A DNA stretch of 64,000 nucleotides from WHTK01 sp965197795 (GTDB lineage Bacteria > Chloroflexota > Dehalococcoidia > DSTF01 > WHTK01): the NCBI GenBank assembly GCA_965197795.1, contig OZ240228.1, positions 1,488,001 to 1,552,000 on the forward strand, read 5' to 3'. Shown here piece by piece: positions 17,187 to 25,608 of the stretch. Position 1 is the stretch's first letter. Each line of letters begins with the position of its first letter. The notes under the pieces are model-generated. The model did no database searches. It was not told the DNA's origin and worked only from the letters and a program-made list of their open reading frames with translations. The position numbers were made by a program, and so were the translations under genes.

Positions 17187-18323
17187 TCATGGCGCGGCGT
17201 CTTTCTCGGCTGGCTCCGCTGCCGCCAGCACCTCGCGCAGCGCCTCTAGGAGCGCATCGGTGTGTTCCGGCCGCCCGGCGCTGATGCGCAGGCAGTTCTG
17301 CAGCAGGGGCGTGTCGAAGTAACGCACCAGGATGCCGCGTTCGAGCAGCTTGGCGTGTACGTCTTTGGCGCTGACGTCGTTCAGCTTGCAGAGCAGGAAG
17401 TTAGCCCACGACGGCGACACTTCGAAGCCTGGCAGCTTCGCCAGCTCCACTTCCATGCGCCGCTTCTCCACCATGATCGCCTCGACCTTCGTCTGCAGGT
17501 ACGGCAGGTCTTGCATCGTGGCCAGCAGAGCAACCTCGGCGGCGGCGTTGACACTGTAGGGGTCCTTCAAGCGCAAAACGACATCGATAAGCGCCGGGTG
17601 CGCCACCATGTAGCCAATGCGCAGGCCGGCCAAGCCGGCCCACTTGCTCAGCGTCCGCATCACTACGAGATTGGGATACTTACGCACCAATTCGACGCAG
17701 CTCTCACCGGCGAACTCCGCGTACGCTTCGTCGATCATCAGCGGCCGGCCCGTTCGCGCTAGCGTCTCGACATCTTCGTTGGGGAAAAAGGTGCCGGTGG
17801 GGTTGTTCGGCGATGCGACCACCATCAAGCGCGCACCCATCATCTCCTCCAAGGCGGCCCCGACATTGATTGCGTAATCGGCCTCGCGGCGCGGAAGGTC
17901 AGTGACAGATCCCCCTTGTAGCGTCACCAGGAAGGAGTAGTAGTTGAACGAAGGCGGGCAGTCGAGGAGCGACTCACCCGGTGGTATGAACATCCGGATC
18001 ATCATGTTCAGCAGCTCGTCGGAGCCGGCGCCGGCCATGATCCACTCGGGATCGAAGCCCACGTAGCGTCCCAGCGCCGAGCGAATCTTGTGCTGCTCCG
18101 GGTCGGGATAGACATGATACGTCTGCGCCTTGGCCAGCGCCTGACTCACCTTTGGCGACGGTCCGTAAGGGTTCTCGTTGGCGTCCAGCTTCACGATGCG
18201 CTCAGGCGCTATGCCGATGCGCTGCGCGACCTCGTCGGGCGGCACTACCGGTACGTAGGGCGGCGTCGCCAGAAGGTGCGGCTGAATCGAGTTCATTACG
18301 TTGGAGGGGTCCGGATTACTCAC
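17187..18323 (-). CDS. hisC: histidinol-phosphate aminotransferase
   Basis: 378 residues, a PLP fold-type I enzyme. It converts imidazole-acetol phosphate to histidinol phosphate. Visible are LDANENPYGPSPKV, the NNPTGTFFPNEDV turn, DEAYAEFAGES and the PLP lysine in RTLSKWAGLAGLRIGYM. The GTG at 18323 overlaps the hisD stop (GTGA), which points to translational coupling. An internal ATG 9 codons on is also possible. Confidence 0.95.
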   Translation of the reverse strand: MSNPDPSNVMNSIQPHLLATPPYVPVVPPDEVAQRIGIAPERIVKLDANENPYGPSPKVSQALAKAQTYHVYPDPEQHKIRSALGRYVGFDPEWIMAGAGSDELLNMMIRMFIPPGESLLDCPPSFNYYSFLVTLQGGSVTDLPRREADYAINVGAALEEMMGARLMVVASPNNPTGTFFPNEDVETLARTGRPLMIDEAYAEFAGESCVELVRKYPNLVVMRTLSKWAGLAGLRIGYMVAHPALIDVVLRLKDPYSVNAAAEVALLATMQDLPYLQTKVEAIMVEKRRMEVELAKLPGFEVSPSWANFLLCKLNDVSAKDVHAKLLERGILVRYFDTPLLQNCLRISAGRPEHTDALLEALREVLAAAEPAEKDAAP

Positions 18324-19600
18324 TTCGGCAGTCTCTCCTCGATAGCGCGGGCGTGACCCACGAGGCCTTCAGCGCGGGCGATGATCGCGCCGGCGGGACC
18401 GAGGTCGAAGACGCTGTCGTCCGACAGGTCGATCACAGTGCTGAACTTCAGGAAGTCTTGCACACTGAGCGGCGACGCGAAACGGGCCGCGCCGCCGGTC
18501 GGCATGACGTGACTCGGCCCGGCCGTGTAGTCACCGATCGCCTCCGGCGATCCCTCGCCGATGAAGACGCCGCCGGCGTTCTTGACCAGCGCGCTGAGGC
18601 GCCGAGCGTCTTGCGCCAGGATGCAGAGGTGCTCCGGAGCGTACTCCGACGCCAGCTGCACCGCCTCTTCGATGCTCGCGGCCACGACCGCGCCGCCGCG
18701 TCCGTTGAGCGACGCACCAGCGACCGCACCACGCGGTAGCGACACGAGACGCTCCTCGACCTCGGCAACGACCTGCTCGGCCAGTGGCCTTGAGTTCGTG
18801 ATGAAGATCGGCGCCGCGAGCTCGTCGTGCTCTGCCTGCGCGATCAAGTCGACGGCGCAAATCACGGCGTCGGCGGTTTCGTCGGCCACGATGACGGTCT
18901 CGGTCGGGCCGTAGATCGAATCGATACCAACGTCGCCGTAAACGGCGCGCTTGGCCAGCGTCACGAACAGGTTGCCCGGCCCGCAGATCTTATCGACGCG
19001 CGGTATCGTCTGCGTACCATAGGCCAGTGCCGCGACCGCCTGCGCCCCGCTGGCGCAGAAGACGCGATCCGCGCCCGCGATCGCCGCCGCCGCCAGCTTG
19101 ACGTCCGGGATGCGGCCGTCCGGCGCCGCCGGGCTGACAACGACGACGTTCTCGACGCCCGCAACCGTCGCCGGGACGATTGTGTGTAGCACGGAGGACG
19201 GATACGCCGGCTGTGTGCCGGGCGCGTAGAAGCCCACGGTCTCGATGGCGCGCACCTGCACGCCGAGCCCGTCGTCGTCCACGTAGGACGTTAGACAGCG
19301 CTTGAGCTGTTTTTCGTGGTAGCTCCGAATACGAGCCGCGGCCAGCTCCAGCGCCGCACGCAGTTCCGGCTCGATGCGGTCGAGCGCGGCCTGCAGGTCG
19401 GCCTGCGGCACTTCGAGGGAGTCGTAGGCAATGGCCCCGTCGAACGCCTCCGTGTGCCGCCTGACCGCTGCATCGCCCTCGGCGCGCACGTCTTCGATGA
19501 TGCGATGCACGGCCTGGGCCGCCGACGCTTCGGTCTCGCTGGTGGGGCCTCGCTTGAGAATACTTCCTCGCGCCGCTTCAGCGCCTTCAACGATCTTCAT
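18320..19600 (-). CDS. hisD: histidinol dehydrogenase
   Basis: 426 residues from ATG at 19600 (MKIVEGAEAARGSILKR). It oxidises histidinol to histidine in two NAD-dependent steps with zinc. The GFYAPGTQPAYPSSVLHTIV block, IDSIYGPTETVIVADE, the LIAQAEHDELAAPIFIT zinc/active-site region and the GPSHVMPTGGAARFASPLSV end are intact. Upstream codons that extend the frame run into a repeat-rich spacer and are left out. Confidence 0.96.
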   Translation of the reverse strand: MKIVEGAEAARGSILKRGPTSETEASAAQAVHRIIEDVRAEGDAAVRRHTEAFDGAIAYDSLEVPQADLQAALDRIEPELRAALELAAARIRSYHEKQLKRCLTSYVDDDGLGVQVRAIETVGFYAPGTQPAYPSSVLHTIVPATVAGVENVVVVSPAAPDGRIPDVKLAAAAIAGADRVFCASGAQAVAALAYGTQTIPRVDKICGPGNLFVTLAKRAVYGDVGIDSIYGPTETVIVADETADAVICAVDLIAQAEHDELAAPIFITNSRPLAEQVVAEVEERLVSLPRGAVAGASLNGRGGAVVAASIEEAVQLASEYAPEHLCILAQDARRLSALVKNAGGVFIGEGSPEAIGDYTAGPSHVMPTGGAARFASPLSVQDFLKFSTVIDLSDDSVFDLGPAGAIIARAEGLVGHARAIEERLPK

Positions 19601-19637
19601 GAACCTCGAACCTCGCCCGCAAGCACACAGCATACGA

Positions 19638-19648
19638 GCATACGGGCA
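19638..19648 (+). repeat. inverted repeat, left copy (GCATACGGGCA)
   Basis: An 11-bp sequence whose exact reverse complement occurs at 20080-20090. The two copies flank the four-helix-bundle gene. The left copy sits in a longer near-repeat (GCATACGAGCATACGGGCA from 19630) made of two related 10-bp units. Confidence 0.55.
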
Positions 19649-19655
19649 GGACGGC

Positions 19656-20072
19656 CTAGTTCTCATCACGATAGGTTTCTGCCTCCTCCCGCGCGTACGA
19701 CTGGGTACCTTTGGAGAGCGCCTTCATGCGGAGAGTCAACAACTTACCAACCTCGTGACAGGCTTCTACCAGCAGCTCCTTCGAGCCCTGCTCTAGGAAT
19801 TCACACCTATGCAGCAGGTCGATCCAGGATTCGGTCTCGAAGAGAGAGCCTCTCGCAATCGAAAGGTGGTTTCTGTAGGCGGGCTGCGAAAAGCGCCCGT
19901 ATCCCTCCGCGATGTTCGCGGGGACGGAGCCTACTGATCGCATGACCTGATTCCCGATGACGTCGGCTGCCCGATTGCGCGGCAAACCGGCCACGAGCGT
20001 GGCAACATCCGCCGCAAGCTGCTGCGACTTCTGCCATAGCACCAAGCGTGTGAAGTCCTCTGAGCCACTCAT
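19656..20072 (-). CDS. four-helix-bundle protein (23S rRNA intervening-sequence type)
   Basis: 138 residues, all helical. LVLWQKSQQLAADVATLV, the VMRSVGSVPANIAEGYGRFS turn, YRNHLSIARGSLFETESWI and LLVEACHEVGKLL are the hallmarks of the TIGR02436 four-helix-bundle family. These genes were first seen inside 23S rRNA intervening sequences and are widely scattered as stand-alone genes. The function is unknown; an RNA or DNA-diversity role has been discussed for related avd proteins. Here it interrupts hisG and hisD on the same strand and is framed by an 11-bp inverted repeat, which suggests insertion as a small cassette. Confidence 0.85.
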   Translation of the reverse strand: MSGSEDFTRLVLWQKSQQLAADVATLVAGLPRNRAADVIGNQVMRSVGSVPANIAEGYGRFSQPAYRNHLSIARGSLFETESWIDLLHRCEFLEQGSKELLVEACHEVGKLLTLRMKALSKGTQSYAREEAETYRDEN

Positions 20073-20079
20073 GCATGTA

Positions 20080-20090
20080 TGCCCGTATGC
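20080..20090 (+). repeat. inverted repeat, right copy (TGCCCGTATGC)
   Basis: The exact reverse complement of 19638-19648. It lies 8 nt upstream of the start of the four-helix-bundle gene and 10 nt downstream of hisG. It is preceded by GCATGTA, a degenerate second unit as on the left side. Confidence 0.55.
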
Positions 20091-20099
20091 CCCGCGACG

Positions 20100-20981
20100 C
20101 TATTCGATGATCTTGTTCAGCGGGTACTCGACGATGCCGTGCGCGCCCGCTTTCTTGAGCCGCGGCACGATGACGCGCACGACGTCCTCATCGACGATCG
20201 TCGTCACTTCGCACCAGGCTGGGTCGGTAAGCGAGTTGACCGTGGGTGTATTGAGCGCCGGCAGGTTCTCGACCACGGTGTCGAGGTCGTCCTTCTTGCA
20301 ATTCATCGAGAGCCAGACCTTGCCCTCGGCCGCCATGACGGCGTTGAGCATCAGCGCGATGTCCTCGATTTTCTGGCGCTTCCATGGGTCTCCCCACGCC
20401 TGAGGGCTGGCGATCAACCGTGGCGTGCTCTCGATCAACGTGTCGAGGATGCGCAGGTTGTTGGCGCGCAGCGACGTGCCCGTCTCGGTCGCCTCCACGA
20501 TGGCGTCGGCCAGCAGCCCCGCCTTGACCTCCGTGGCGCCGAACGAGTATTCGACCAGTGCCTGCACACCGTTCTTCTCCAGGAAGTCGCGCGTCAGGTT
20601 GGTCAGCTCCGTGGCGATGCGCTTGCCTTCGAGGTCCTTGATCGTGCGCACCGGCGAGTCGTCCGGCACGACGAAGACCCAGCGCGTCGGGCGTCGCGAG
20701 ACCTTGGAGTAGGTCATCTCGGCGACCTCGGTGACGTTCGCGCCGGTCTCCTTGATCCAGTCGTAGCCGGTGATGCCCGCGTCGATGATGCCGTCCTGCA
20801 CGTAGCGCGGCTGCTCCTGCGGCCGGATCAGCATGCATTCGATCTCGTCGTCGTCGACGCTGGGGAAGTAGGAGCGATCCCGCACGACCATGTTGTAGCC
20901 AGCCTTGCAGAACAGGTCGACGGTGGCTTGCTGCAGGTTGCCGTTGGGGATAGCGAGTCTGAGTGCCTTGCGTTCTGTCAT
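20100..20981 (-). CDS. hisG: ATP phosphoribosyltransferase (long form)
   Basis: 293 residues from ATG at 20981 (MTERKALRLAIPNGNLQQAT), with AAAGGAACCTGAC as ribosome site. It performs the first, committed step of histidine synthesis. The catalytic domain has YVQDGIIDAGITGYDWIKE, ATELTNLTRDFLEKNG and LVEYSFGATEVKAGLLADAI. The last about 75 residues (VWLSMNCKKDDLDTVVENLP ... VTTIVDEDVVRVIVPRLKKA) form the ACT-like regulatory domain of the long form, so feedback inhibition by histidine is expected and HisZ is not needed. Confidence 0.95.
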   Translation of the reverse strand: MTERKALRLAIPNGNLQQATVDLFCKAGYNMVVRDRSYFPSVDDDEIECMLIRPQEQPRYVQDGIIDAGITGYDWIKETGANVTEVAEMTYSKVSRRPTRWVFVVPDDSPVRTIKDLEGKRIATELTNLTRDFLEKNGVQALVEYSFGATEVKAGLLADAIVEATETGTSLRANNLRILDTLIESTPRLIASPQAWGDPWKRQKIEDIALMLNAVMAAEGKVWLSMNCKKDDLDTVVENLPALNTPTVNSLTDPAWCEVTTIVDEDVVRVIVPRLKKAGAHGIVEYPLNKIIE

Positions 20982-21135
20982 GTCAGGTTCCTTTAGGGGC
21001 GACACATCGGAGGCCCGGCGTACGGTGCCAGGGGCCTGCGTTGTTGTCATGTCACGATCCGAGAAGAAAGGACGGCGCAATCCGTAAGGGACGCGCCTGT
21101 GCGCCGCTAATGGCGATGGTACGGACAGAAAGGCG

Positions 21136-21158
21136 TAAGGTTCACGGCATAAACCTTA
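21136..21158 (-). promoter_or_regulatory. inverted repeat upstream of hisG
   Basis: TAAGGTT and AACCTTA (21136-21142 and 21152-21158) form 7-bp arms with a 9-nt gap, about 155 nt before the hisG start and 45 nt after the preceding minus-strand gene. It could be an operator or a small transcript end. No T-run follows on either strand, so a terminator is less likely. Confidence 0.3.
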
Positions 21159-21203
21159 GCACAGACTCAGACGCGAGGCCTATAGACGGATCCCCTACGC
21201 GGT

Positions 21204-21605
21204 CTAGCTCGCCGGAGGATGCTGCGCTGCCACGTCCTGGGCCTGGTCGTCGCTGAAGATCACGCCGTCGTCCGTCGCGCCGTCGTCGTAGCTCAGAAAC
21301 AAAAGACGGCCGTCGTCGCCCCCAGCCGGTGGGCCTTCCTTGCAGCTGACGACTCCTCGGAGGTTGACCCAGGAGCCGGCCTTCCGGCCCGACTCGCTGC
21401 TCTCCGGCGGCTCCGGGTGGCGCCTCGTTTCGAGGATCCCGTGCAGGGTTCGAAGCTGGCCGCTATTCGCCAGTCTCACCACTTCCTCGGTTGCGTCGTC
21501 GTAGCGAAGCCGGACGATGTTGTTGGTGTGGCCGAGGATGTCGACCGACTGGACGTGACGAAAGTTGAACCACTCACCTGCCTCGAGCGGGCTCTGCATG
21601 GTCAT
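21204..21605 (-). CDS. conserved-looking protein with two internal repeats
   Basis: 133 residues, no recognised family. Two halves resemble each other: WFNFRHVQSVDILGHTNNIV ... RLRYDDATEEVVRLANSGQL and WVNLRGVVSCKEGPPAGGDD ... LFLSYDDGATDDGVIFSDDQ. Each looks like a short beta-rich unit ending in a YDD-A/T-x-x-x-V hairpin. No signal peptide or membrane segment is present. It precedes hisG on the same strand with a 222-nt gap. The reading frame and codon pattern fit the neighbours, so it is likely real. Confidence 0.5.
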   Translation of the reverse strand: MTMQSPLEAGEWFNFRHVQSVDILGHTNNIVRLRYDDATEEVVRLANSGQLRTLHGILETRRHPEPPESSESGRKAGSWVNLRGVVSCKEGPPAGGDDGRLLFLSYDDGATDDGVIFSDDQAQDVAAQHPPAS

Positions 21606-21723
21606 GAAGCGGATGGCCTCCTTGTCGTTTTTCGTCCGTATTCTAAGGCAAGCAAAGGCAGGCTGCGGTCGACACCATAGACACTATGACGGTATCGCTT
21701 GTACTGCCTTAGAGTACACAGCC

Positions 21724-22019
21724 ATGACGCGGGACGACGAAATAGCCGGAGCCATCGCCTTTTTCAGCAATCGGCTGACAAGGCTCTCCTTCAAGGGGTG
21801 CTTCGCACCCTGAGGCCAAGGGCCACGGCGGCGGCGCGGAGCTATCAAGAACGAGGCAACAGGCTGGCTCCACCTCAAGAGGTTGAGCCAGCCCTGGAGC
21901 CAGCCACACAGGATGAAGCGCTACGTACTGTCGAAGCTGAGCTCGACTTCGGTCAGCTTCAGGCAATCTCCAGAGCGGTTGGTCGCCGGCTGGAGTCCCT
22001 GATTGAAGCCGAACCTTAG
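21724..22019 (+). pseudogene. small helical protein, frameshifted
   Basis: An ATG at 21724 starts MTRDDEIAGAIAFFSNRLT and soon meets a stop. From about 21780 the previous frame continues with ALLQGVLRTLRPRATAAARS, EVEPALEPATQDEALRTVEA and FGQLQAISRAVGRRLESLIE to a stop at 22019. The two parts join if one base is missing near 21775-21795 (296 nt, one short of 99 codons). The product would be a charged helical protein of about 98 residues with no known family. Confidence is moderate because both segments are short. Confidence 0.4.
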
Positions 22020-22079
22020 ACACACGGTGCGTGCAGCCGATGGTTCGGCCTTTTGCGGCAGGGCCTCGGGTCTACGCCT

Positions 22080-23045
22080 CTAGGGTATGAGTAGGACCTT
22101 TCCGATAGTCGAACGGCTCTCCAGCGCTTTCTGAACCTTCGACGCCTCTTTGAGAGGATACTCGGCGTGGATGTGCACCTTCAGCTGGCCGCTGCTTACC
22201 CAATCGAAGACGTCACCCGCGCGCTGCAACAACTCGTCTCGTGTGGCTGTGTAATTCGCCAGGCCAGCCCGCGTAAAGACGAGTGAACCCCTCTGCAGCA
22301 CCGATGCATCGAAGGGGTCGATCGGGCCACTGGCCTGGCCGTATAGAACCATCATTCCGCGAGGGCGCAGGCAGTTGAAACCTTTAAGGAAGGTCGACTT
22401 TCCGACGCTGTCGTAAACGACGTTGACGCCGCTCCCGTCAGTCAGGCGCTTGACTTCCTCCTCGAAATCGAAGTCGGCGTAAAGCACTACATCGTGGGCG
22501 CCCAAGGTTTTGGCTACCTTCGCTTTCTCGTCTGTGGATACGGTGCCGATGACCCTGGCGCCGCGATTGCTCGCGATCTGACACAGCAGCAAGCCGACAC
22601 CGCCGGCCGCAGCGTGCACTAAACAAGTGTCGCCGGAGGCAAGTGGGTACGTCGTGCAGGCCAGGTAGTGCGCGGTCATGCCCTGGAGCAACACGGCCGC
22701 AGCCTGCTTGGTCGTCAGGTTCGCCGGTATAGCGATCAGACGCTCCGCCGGCGCTGAGACCAGTTCGGCATAACAGCCGGGCACGCCGTTGAACGCCACG
22801 CGGTCGCCCGGCTTGAAGTCTTGAATATCGGCGCCAACTTCCACAATGGTCCCCGCCGCCTCACCGCCGATGCCTACCGGGCCCTGGGTGGTGTTGGCGT
22901 TTCGCCGCGCGTTGATCTCCGCGAAGTTCAGCCCGATGGCTTCGACTTTGACAACGGCCTGACCGGCTGCCGCTCTTGGGTCATCGACCTCTTCATAGAC
23001 CAGGGCCTCTGGACCGCCAGCGGCGTGTACTCGAATCGCTTTCAT
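22080..23045 (-). CDS. NAD(P)H:quinone oxidoreductase (zeta-crystallin/QOR type)
   Basis: 321 residues, zinc-independent medium-chain dehydrogenase. The N-terminal MKAIRVHAAGGPEALVYEEV, GLNFAEINARRNANTTQ, the AGMTAHYL-like QGMTAHYLACTTYPL stretch, the nucleotide site VHAAAGGVGLLLCQIA and the late GQASGPIDPFDASVLQRGSL match the QOR family. The zinc-ligand cysteines of alcohol dehydrogenases are absent. It probably reduces quinones or enones with NADPH. It stands alone on the minus strand. Confidence 0.92.
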   Translation of the reverse strand: MKAIRVHAAGGPEALVYEEVDDPRAAAGQAVVKVEAIGLNFAEINARRNANTTQGPVGIGGEAAGTIVEVGADIQDFKPGDRVAFNGVPGCYAELVSAPAERLIAIPANLTTKQAAAVLLQGMTAHYLACTTYPLASGDTCLVHAAAGGVGLLLCQIASNRGARVIGTVSTDEKAKVAKTLGAHDVVLYADFDFEEEVKRLTDGSGVNVVYDSVGKSTFLKGFNCLRPRGMMVLYGQASGPIDPFDASVLQRGSLVFTRAGLANYTATRDELLQRAGDVFDWVSSGQLKVHIHAEYPLKEASKVQKALESRSTIGKVLLIP

Positions 23046-23260
23046 GTCAGCGTCTCCTTTCTGAGACTAAGGCAAGCCCTCCTCCACGACCTCGTAGCAC
23101 TCCGTGGAGACGGTTTGACGATGCCACTCAATCGGTGCAGGTAGCTCACCCAAAGTCGTGCCGTAGCTTTCTCGTCCGCCTGCAGCTCGCGGAGTCAGAG
23201 TAACAGCGTAAGTTGGCTGGCTGCTCTCCCGTTTATCCTGCAGCAGCTCGTCGACGAACG

Positions 23261-23266
23261 TATAAT
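23261..23266 (+). promoter_or_regulatory. TATAAT -10 box of a probable leaderless nfeD transcript
   Basis: A perfect TATAAT ends 6 nt before the nfeD ATG at 23273, so the transcript should begin at or next to the start codon. No proper ribosome site precedes the ATG. The -35 region (about 23238-23243) is weak. Confidence 0.5.
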
Positions 23267-23272
23267 CTAGGT

Positions 23273-24676
23273 ATGCGCTACATAAAACATCCCCGACGCT
23301 TGGCGCTCGGCCTCGCACTGATGTTGCTGGGGGCCATCGCGGCGGCCTGCGGTGGCGGCTCCACCAAGGCGGCCGGGCAGGTGCACGTGCTGACCTGGGA
23401 CGGCATCGTCAACCCGGTCATGGAGCGTTACATCGACCGCGGCCTCAACACGGCGGAGCGCTCCGACGCGGTCGCCGTCGTCATTCGCCTCGACACGCCG
23501 GGCGGCCTCGACTCATCGATGCGCGACGTCATCCAGCGCATGCAGTCGTCCACCGTCCCGATCCTCGTTTGGGTCGCGCCGTCCGGCGGACGCGCCGCCT
23601 CCGCCGGCACCTTCATCACGATGGCGGCCCAGGTCGCCGCCATGGCGCCCAACACGACGATCGGCGCCGCCGCGGCGATCAACTCCGATGGCAGCGACAT
23701 CGACGGCACGCTGGGCAAGAAGATCGAGAACGACGCCGTCGCCTACATCCGCAGCATCGCCGAGCAGCGCGGCCGCAACGCGGACTGGGCCGAGGACGCG
23801 GTGCGCGAAGCCGTCGCCGTCAACCAGACCGAGGCCGTCGAGCTCAACGTGGTTGACTTCATCGCCGACAGCCTCAGCGACCTGCTGGCGCAATCGGAGG
23901 GGCGCATCGTCGAGATGCCGGACGAGACCGGCGCCATTGGAGAGATGACGCTGGCCGTTGCCGACGCTCCCGTGCTCGAGAACGACACCAACTTCTTCGA
24001 GGACTTGCTCTACGTCATCGCCGACCCGAACATCGCGTTCCTGCTGATCTCGCTGGGCGGGCTGGCGCTCGTCGCCGAGATCTTCACCACCAACGGCGTC
24101 ACCGGCATCTTCGGCGTCATCGCGCTCGTCCTCGCCTTCTTCTCGCTCGGCTCCCTGCCGACGAACTGGGCCGGCGTCGGCCTGATCACCTTCGGCTTCG
24201 CGCTTTTGGTCGGGGAGATCTTCGTCGCGGGATTCGGGGTCCTGGGCATCGGAGGGATCCTTGCGATCGCTTTCGGTGGCATCATCCTCACCGGCAGCAG
24301 CGAGACCGGCTTCCAGGTGTCGCGCTGGCTGATCTTCATCACGGTGGGGACGCTTGGCGCGCTGATCATGGGCTTCTTCGGCATCCTCTTCCGCTCCCGC
24401 AAGATCGCCTCGAACTACGGGCGAGAATCGCTGGTCGGTTCGACGGGCATCACGAAGGACAGACTCAACCCGGGCGGCCACGTCTGGGTCAAAGGCGAGC
24501 GCTGGGACGCCACGGCGGAGGACCCGCCGCTGCCGGACGAGACACCGATTGTCGTCACCGGCGCGCGCGGCTTCCACCTCTTCGTCAAGCGAGACCCTGC
24601 GTCGATCCCGCTGCTGCCGCCCGGCGACATGCCGCCAACCGAGGAGGGCGCCGTTAGCACCAAACCGCAGGGTTGA
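23273..24676 (+). CDS. NfeD/ClpP-class membrane serine protease
   Basis: 467 residues. An N-terminal segment with a lipobox-like LGAIAAACGGGS is followed by a ClpP/SppA-type protease domain (residues 40-230). GRAASAGTFITMAAQVAAMA carries the nucleophile Ser and AYIRSIAEQRGRNADWAEDA the lysine-side helix region. Four to five membrane helices follow (residues 250-385), and the protein ends with a soluble NfeD OB-fold (GRESLVGSTGITKDRLNPGG ... VKGERWDATAED). It is probably membrane quality control near stomatin-type proteins, but no stomatin gene follows here. A Ser residue of the SAG motif is intact. Confidence 0.88.
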   Translation: MRYIKHPRRLALGLALMLLGAIAAACGGGSTKAAGQVHVLTWDGIVNPVMERYIDRGLNTAERSDAVAVVIRLDTPGGLDSSMRDVIQRMQSSTVPILVWVAPSGGRAASAGTFITMAAQVAAMAPNTTIGAAAAINSDGSDIDGTLGKKIENDAVAYIRSIAEQRGRNADWAEDAVREAVAVNQTEAVELNVVDFIADSLSDLLAQSEGRIVEMPDETGAIGEMTLAVADAPVLENDTNFFEDLLYVIADPNIAFLLISLGGLALVAEIFTTNGVTGIFGVIALVLAFFSLGSLPTNWAGVGLITFGFALLVGEIFVAGFGVLGIGGILAIAFGGIILTGSSETGFQVSRWLIFITVGTLGALIMGFFGILFRSRKIASNYGRESLVGSTGITKDRLNPGGHVWVKGERWDATAEDPPLPDETPIVVTGARGFHLFVKRDPASIPLLPPGDMPPTEEGAVSTKPQG

Positions 24677-24714
24677 CGCGAGTTTCCTCCCTACAACTGC
24701 GCTAACCTGAGTTC

Positions 24715-25158
24715 GTGGCACATCTCGACGTCCGCGTCTTCATCCGCGCCACGCCCGAGCGCGTCTGGCAAGTCATCAGCGACATCCCGGCCCAGGCGTC
24801 GTGGATGGTCGACGTGCGCCGTCTCGAGGTGACGAGCCAGCAGCGCAGCGGCGTCGGCACGGTGATCGAGGTGACGAGCGAGCTCTCCGGCCAACCGCTG
24901 GTCAAGGACACGATGCGCATAACGGACTGGCAGCCGCCGCATCGCTTCGACGTGGAGCACATCGGCCGGTTCAGCGGCACCGGCTCGTTTACCATCGAGG
25001 CAGCGACCGGCGGCAGCATCTTCACCTGGATCGAGGACTTCAAGCCGCCGCTCGGCCCGCTGGGCGAGATCGGCTTCGCCGCTGCCCTCGGACCGCACCT
25101 CAAGCGCGTCTTTGGGCGCTCGCTGGACAACGTACGCCGTTTGGCGGAGGAGGGTTAG
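24715..25158 (+). CDS. SRPBCC (polyketide cyclase/START-like) protein
   Basis: 147 residues. HLDVRVFIRATPERVWQVIS at the start and FTWIEDFKPPLGPLGEIGF ... LKRVFGRSLDNVRRLAEEG at the end are typical of SRPBCC proteins, which bind a hydrophobic ligand in a helix-grip fold. The ligand is unknown. GTG at 24715 fits the family start. TAACCT lies 6 nt upstream, so the message may be leaderless. The next gene begins at the very next base after its stop. Confidence 0.85.
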   Translation: MAHLDVRVFIRATPERVWQVISDIPAQASWMVDVRRLEVTSQQRSGVGTVIEVTSELSGQPLVKDTMRITDWQPPHRFDVEHIGRFSGTGSFTIEAATGGSIFTWIEDFKPPLGPLGEIGFAAALGPHLKRVFGRSLDNVRRLAEEG

Positions 25159-25608
25159 ATGTCACTAGACGACCTGCAGCGCACGATCGACGCCTCGATT
25201 GCGGGCGCTAGCTCCCTAACTCGCAGCGTCTTCGAGAACAATCAATGGTCCGCGCAACAGATGCAGGACTTCGCCAACGAGGGCGGCAGAATGACCATTG
25301 CGACTGTCGGCAAAGACGGCAGACCACACGCCGGCGTGGTCATCGCCGCGTGCGTCGACGGTACGTTCTACTTCGGGGCGTCCCCCAAGTCCGCGATGCT
25401 CGGCAATCTCCGCCGGGAGCCGTACGTCGGATTCACAGTCGCCGACAATGTAGTGGGCCGAGGCACGGCGCAACTCGCAGGCCGGGCTTTTGAGATGGAG
25501 CGCATCGGCCCGCAGGCGAGCAACCTGATGCGCAGCCTTATCGACCAGCGCTGGAGCGGCTATGTCTACTCCATTGAGCTCGAGCGCCTCTTCGCGCAGC
25601 GAACCTAG
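25159..25608 (+). CDS. pyridoxamine 5'-phosphate oxidase-like flavin protein
   Basis: 149 residues, a split beta-barrel of the PNPOx-like clan. RMTIATVGKDGRPHAGVVIA, FYFGASPKSAMLGNLRREPY and GFTVADNVVGRGTAQLAGRA follow the usual strand order. It binds FMN, F420 or heme; which one cannot be told. It directly follows the SRPBCC gene and ends exactly where the convergent VOC gene ends. It is one of four such proteins in this window and, with the gene at 30195, one of two that are intact. Confidence 0.8.
   Translation: MSLDDLQRTIDASIAGASSLTRSVFENNQWSAQQMQDFANEGGRMTIATVGKDGRPHAGVVIAACVDGTFYFGASPKSAMLGNLRREPYVGFTVADNVVGRGTAQLAGRAFEMERIGPQASNLMRSLIDQRWSGYVYSIELERLFAQRT

Noticed and set aside
23513..24721. 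402-codon minus-strand frame opposite nfeD
   Set aside because: Asp/Glu/Arg-rich shadow; nfeD has clear protease and membrane parts.
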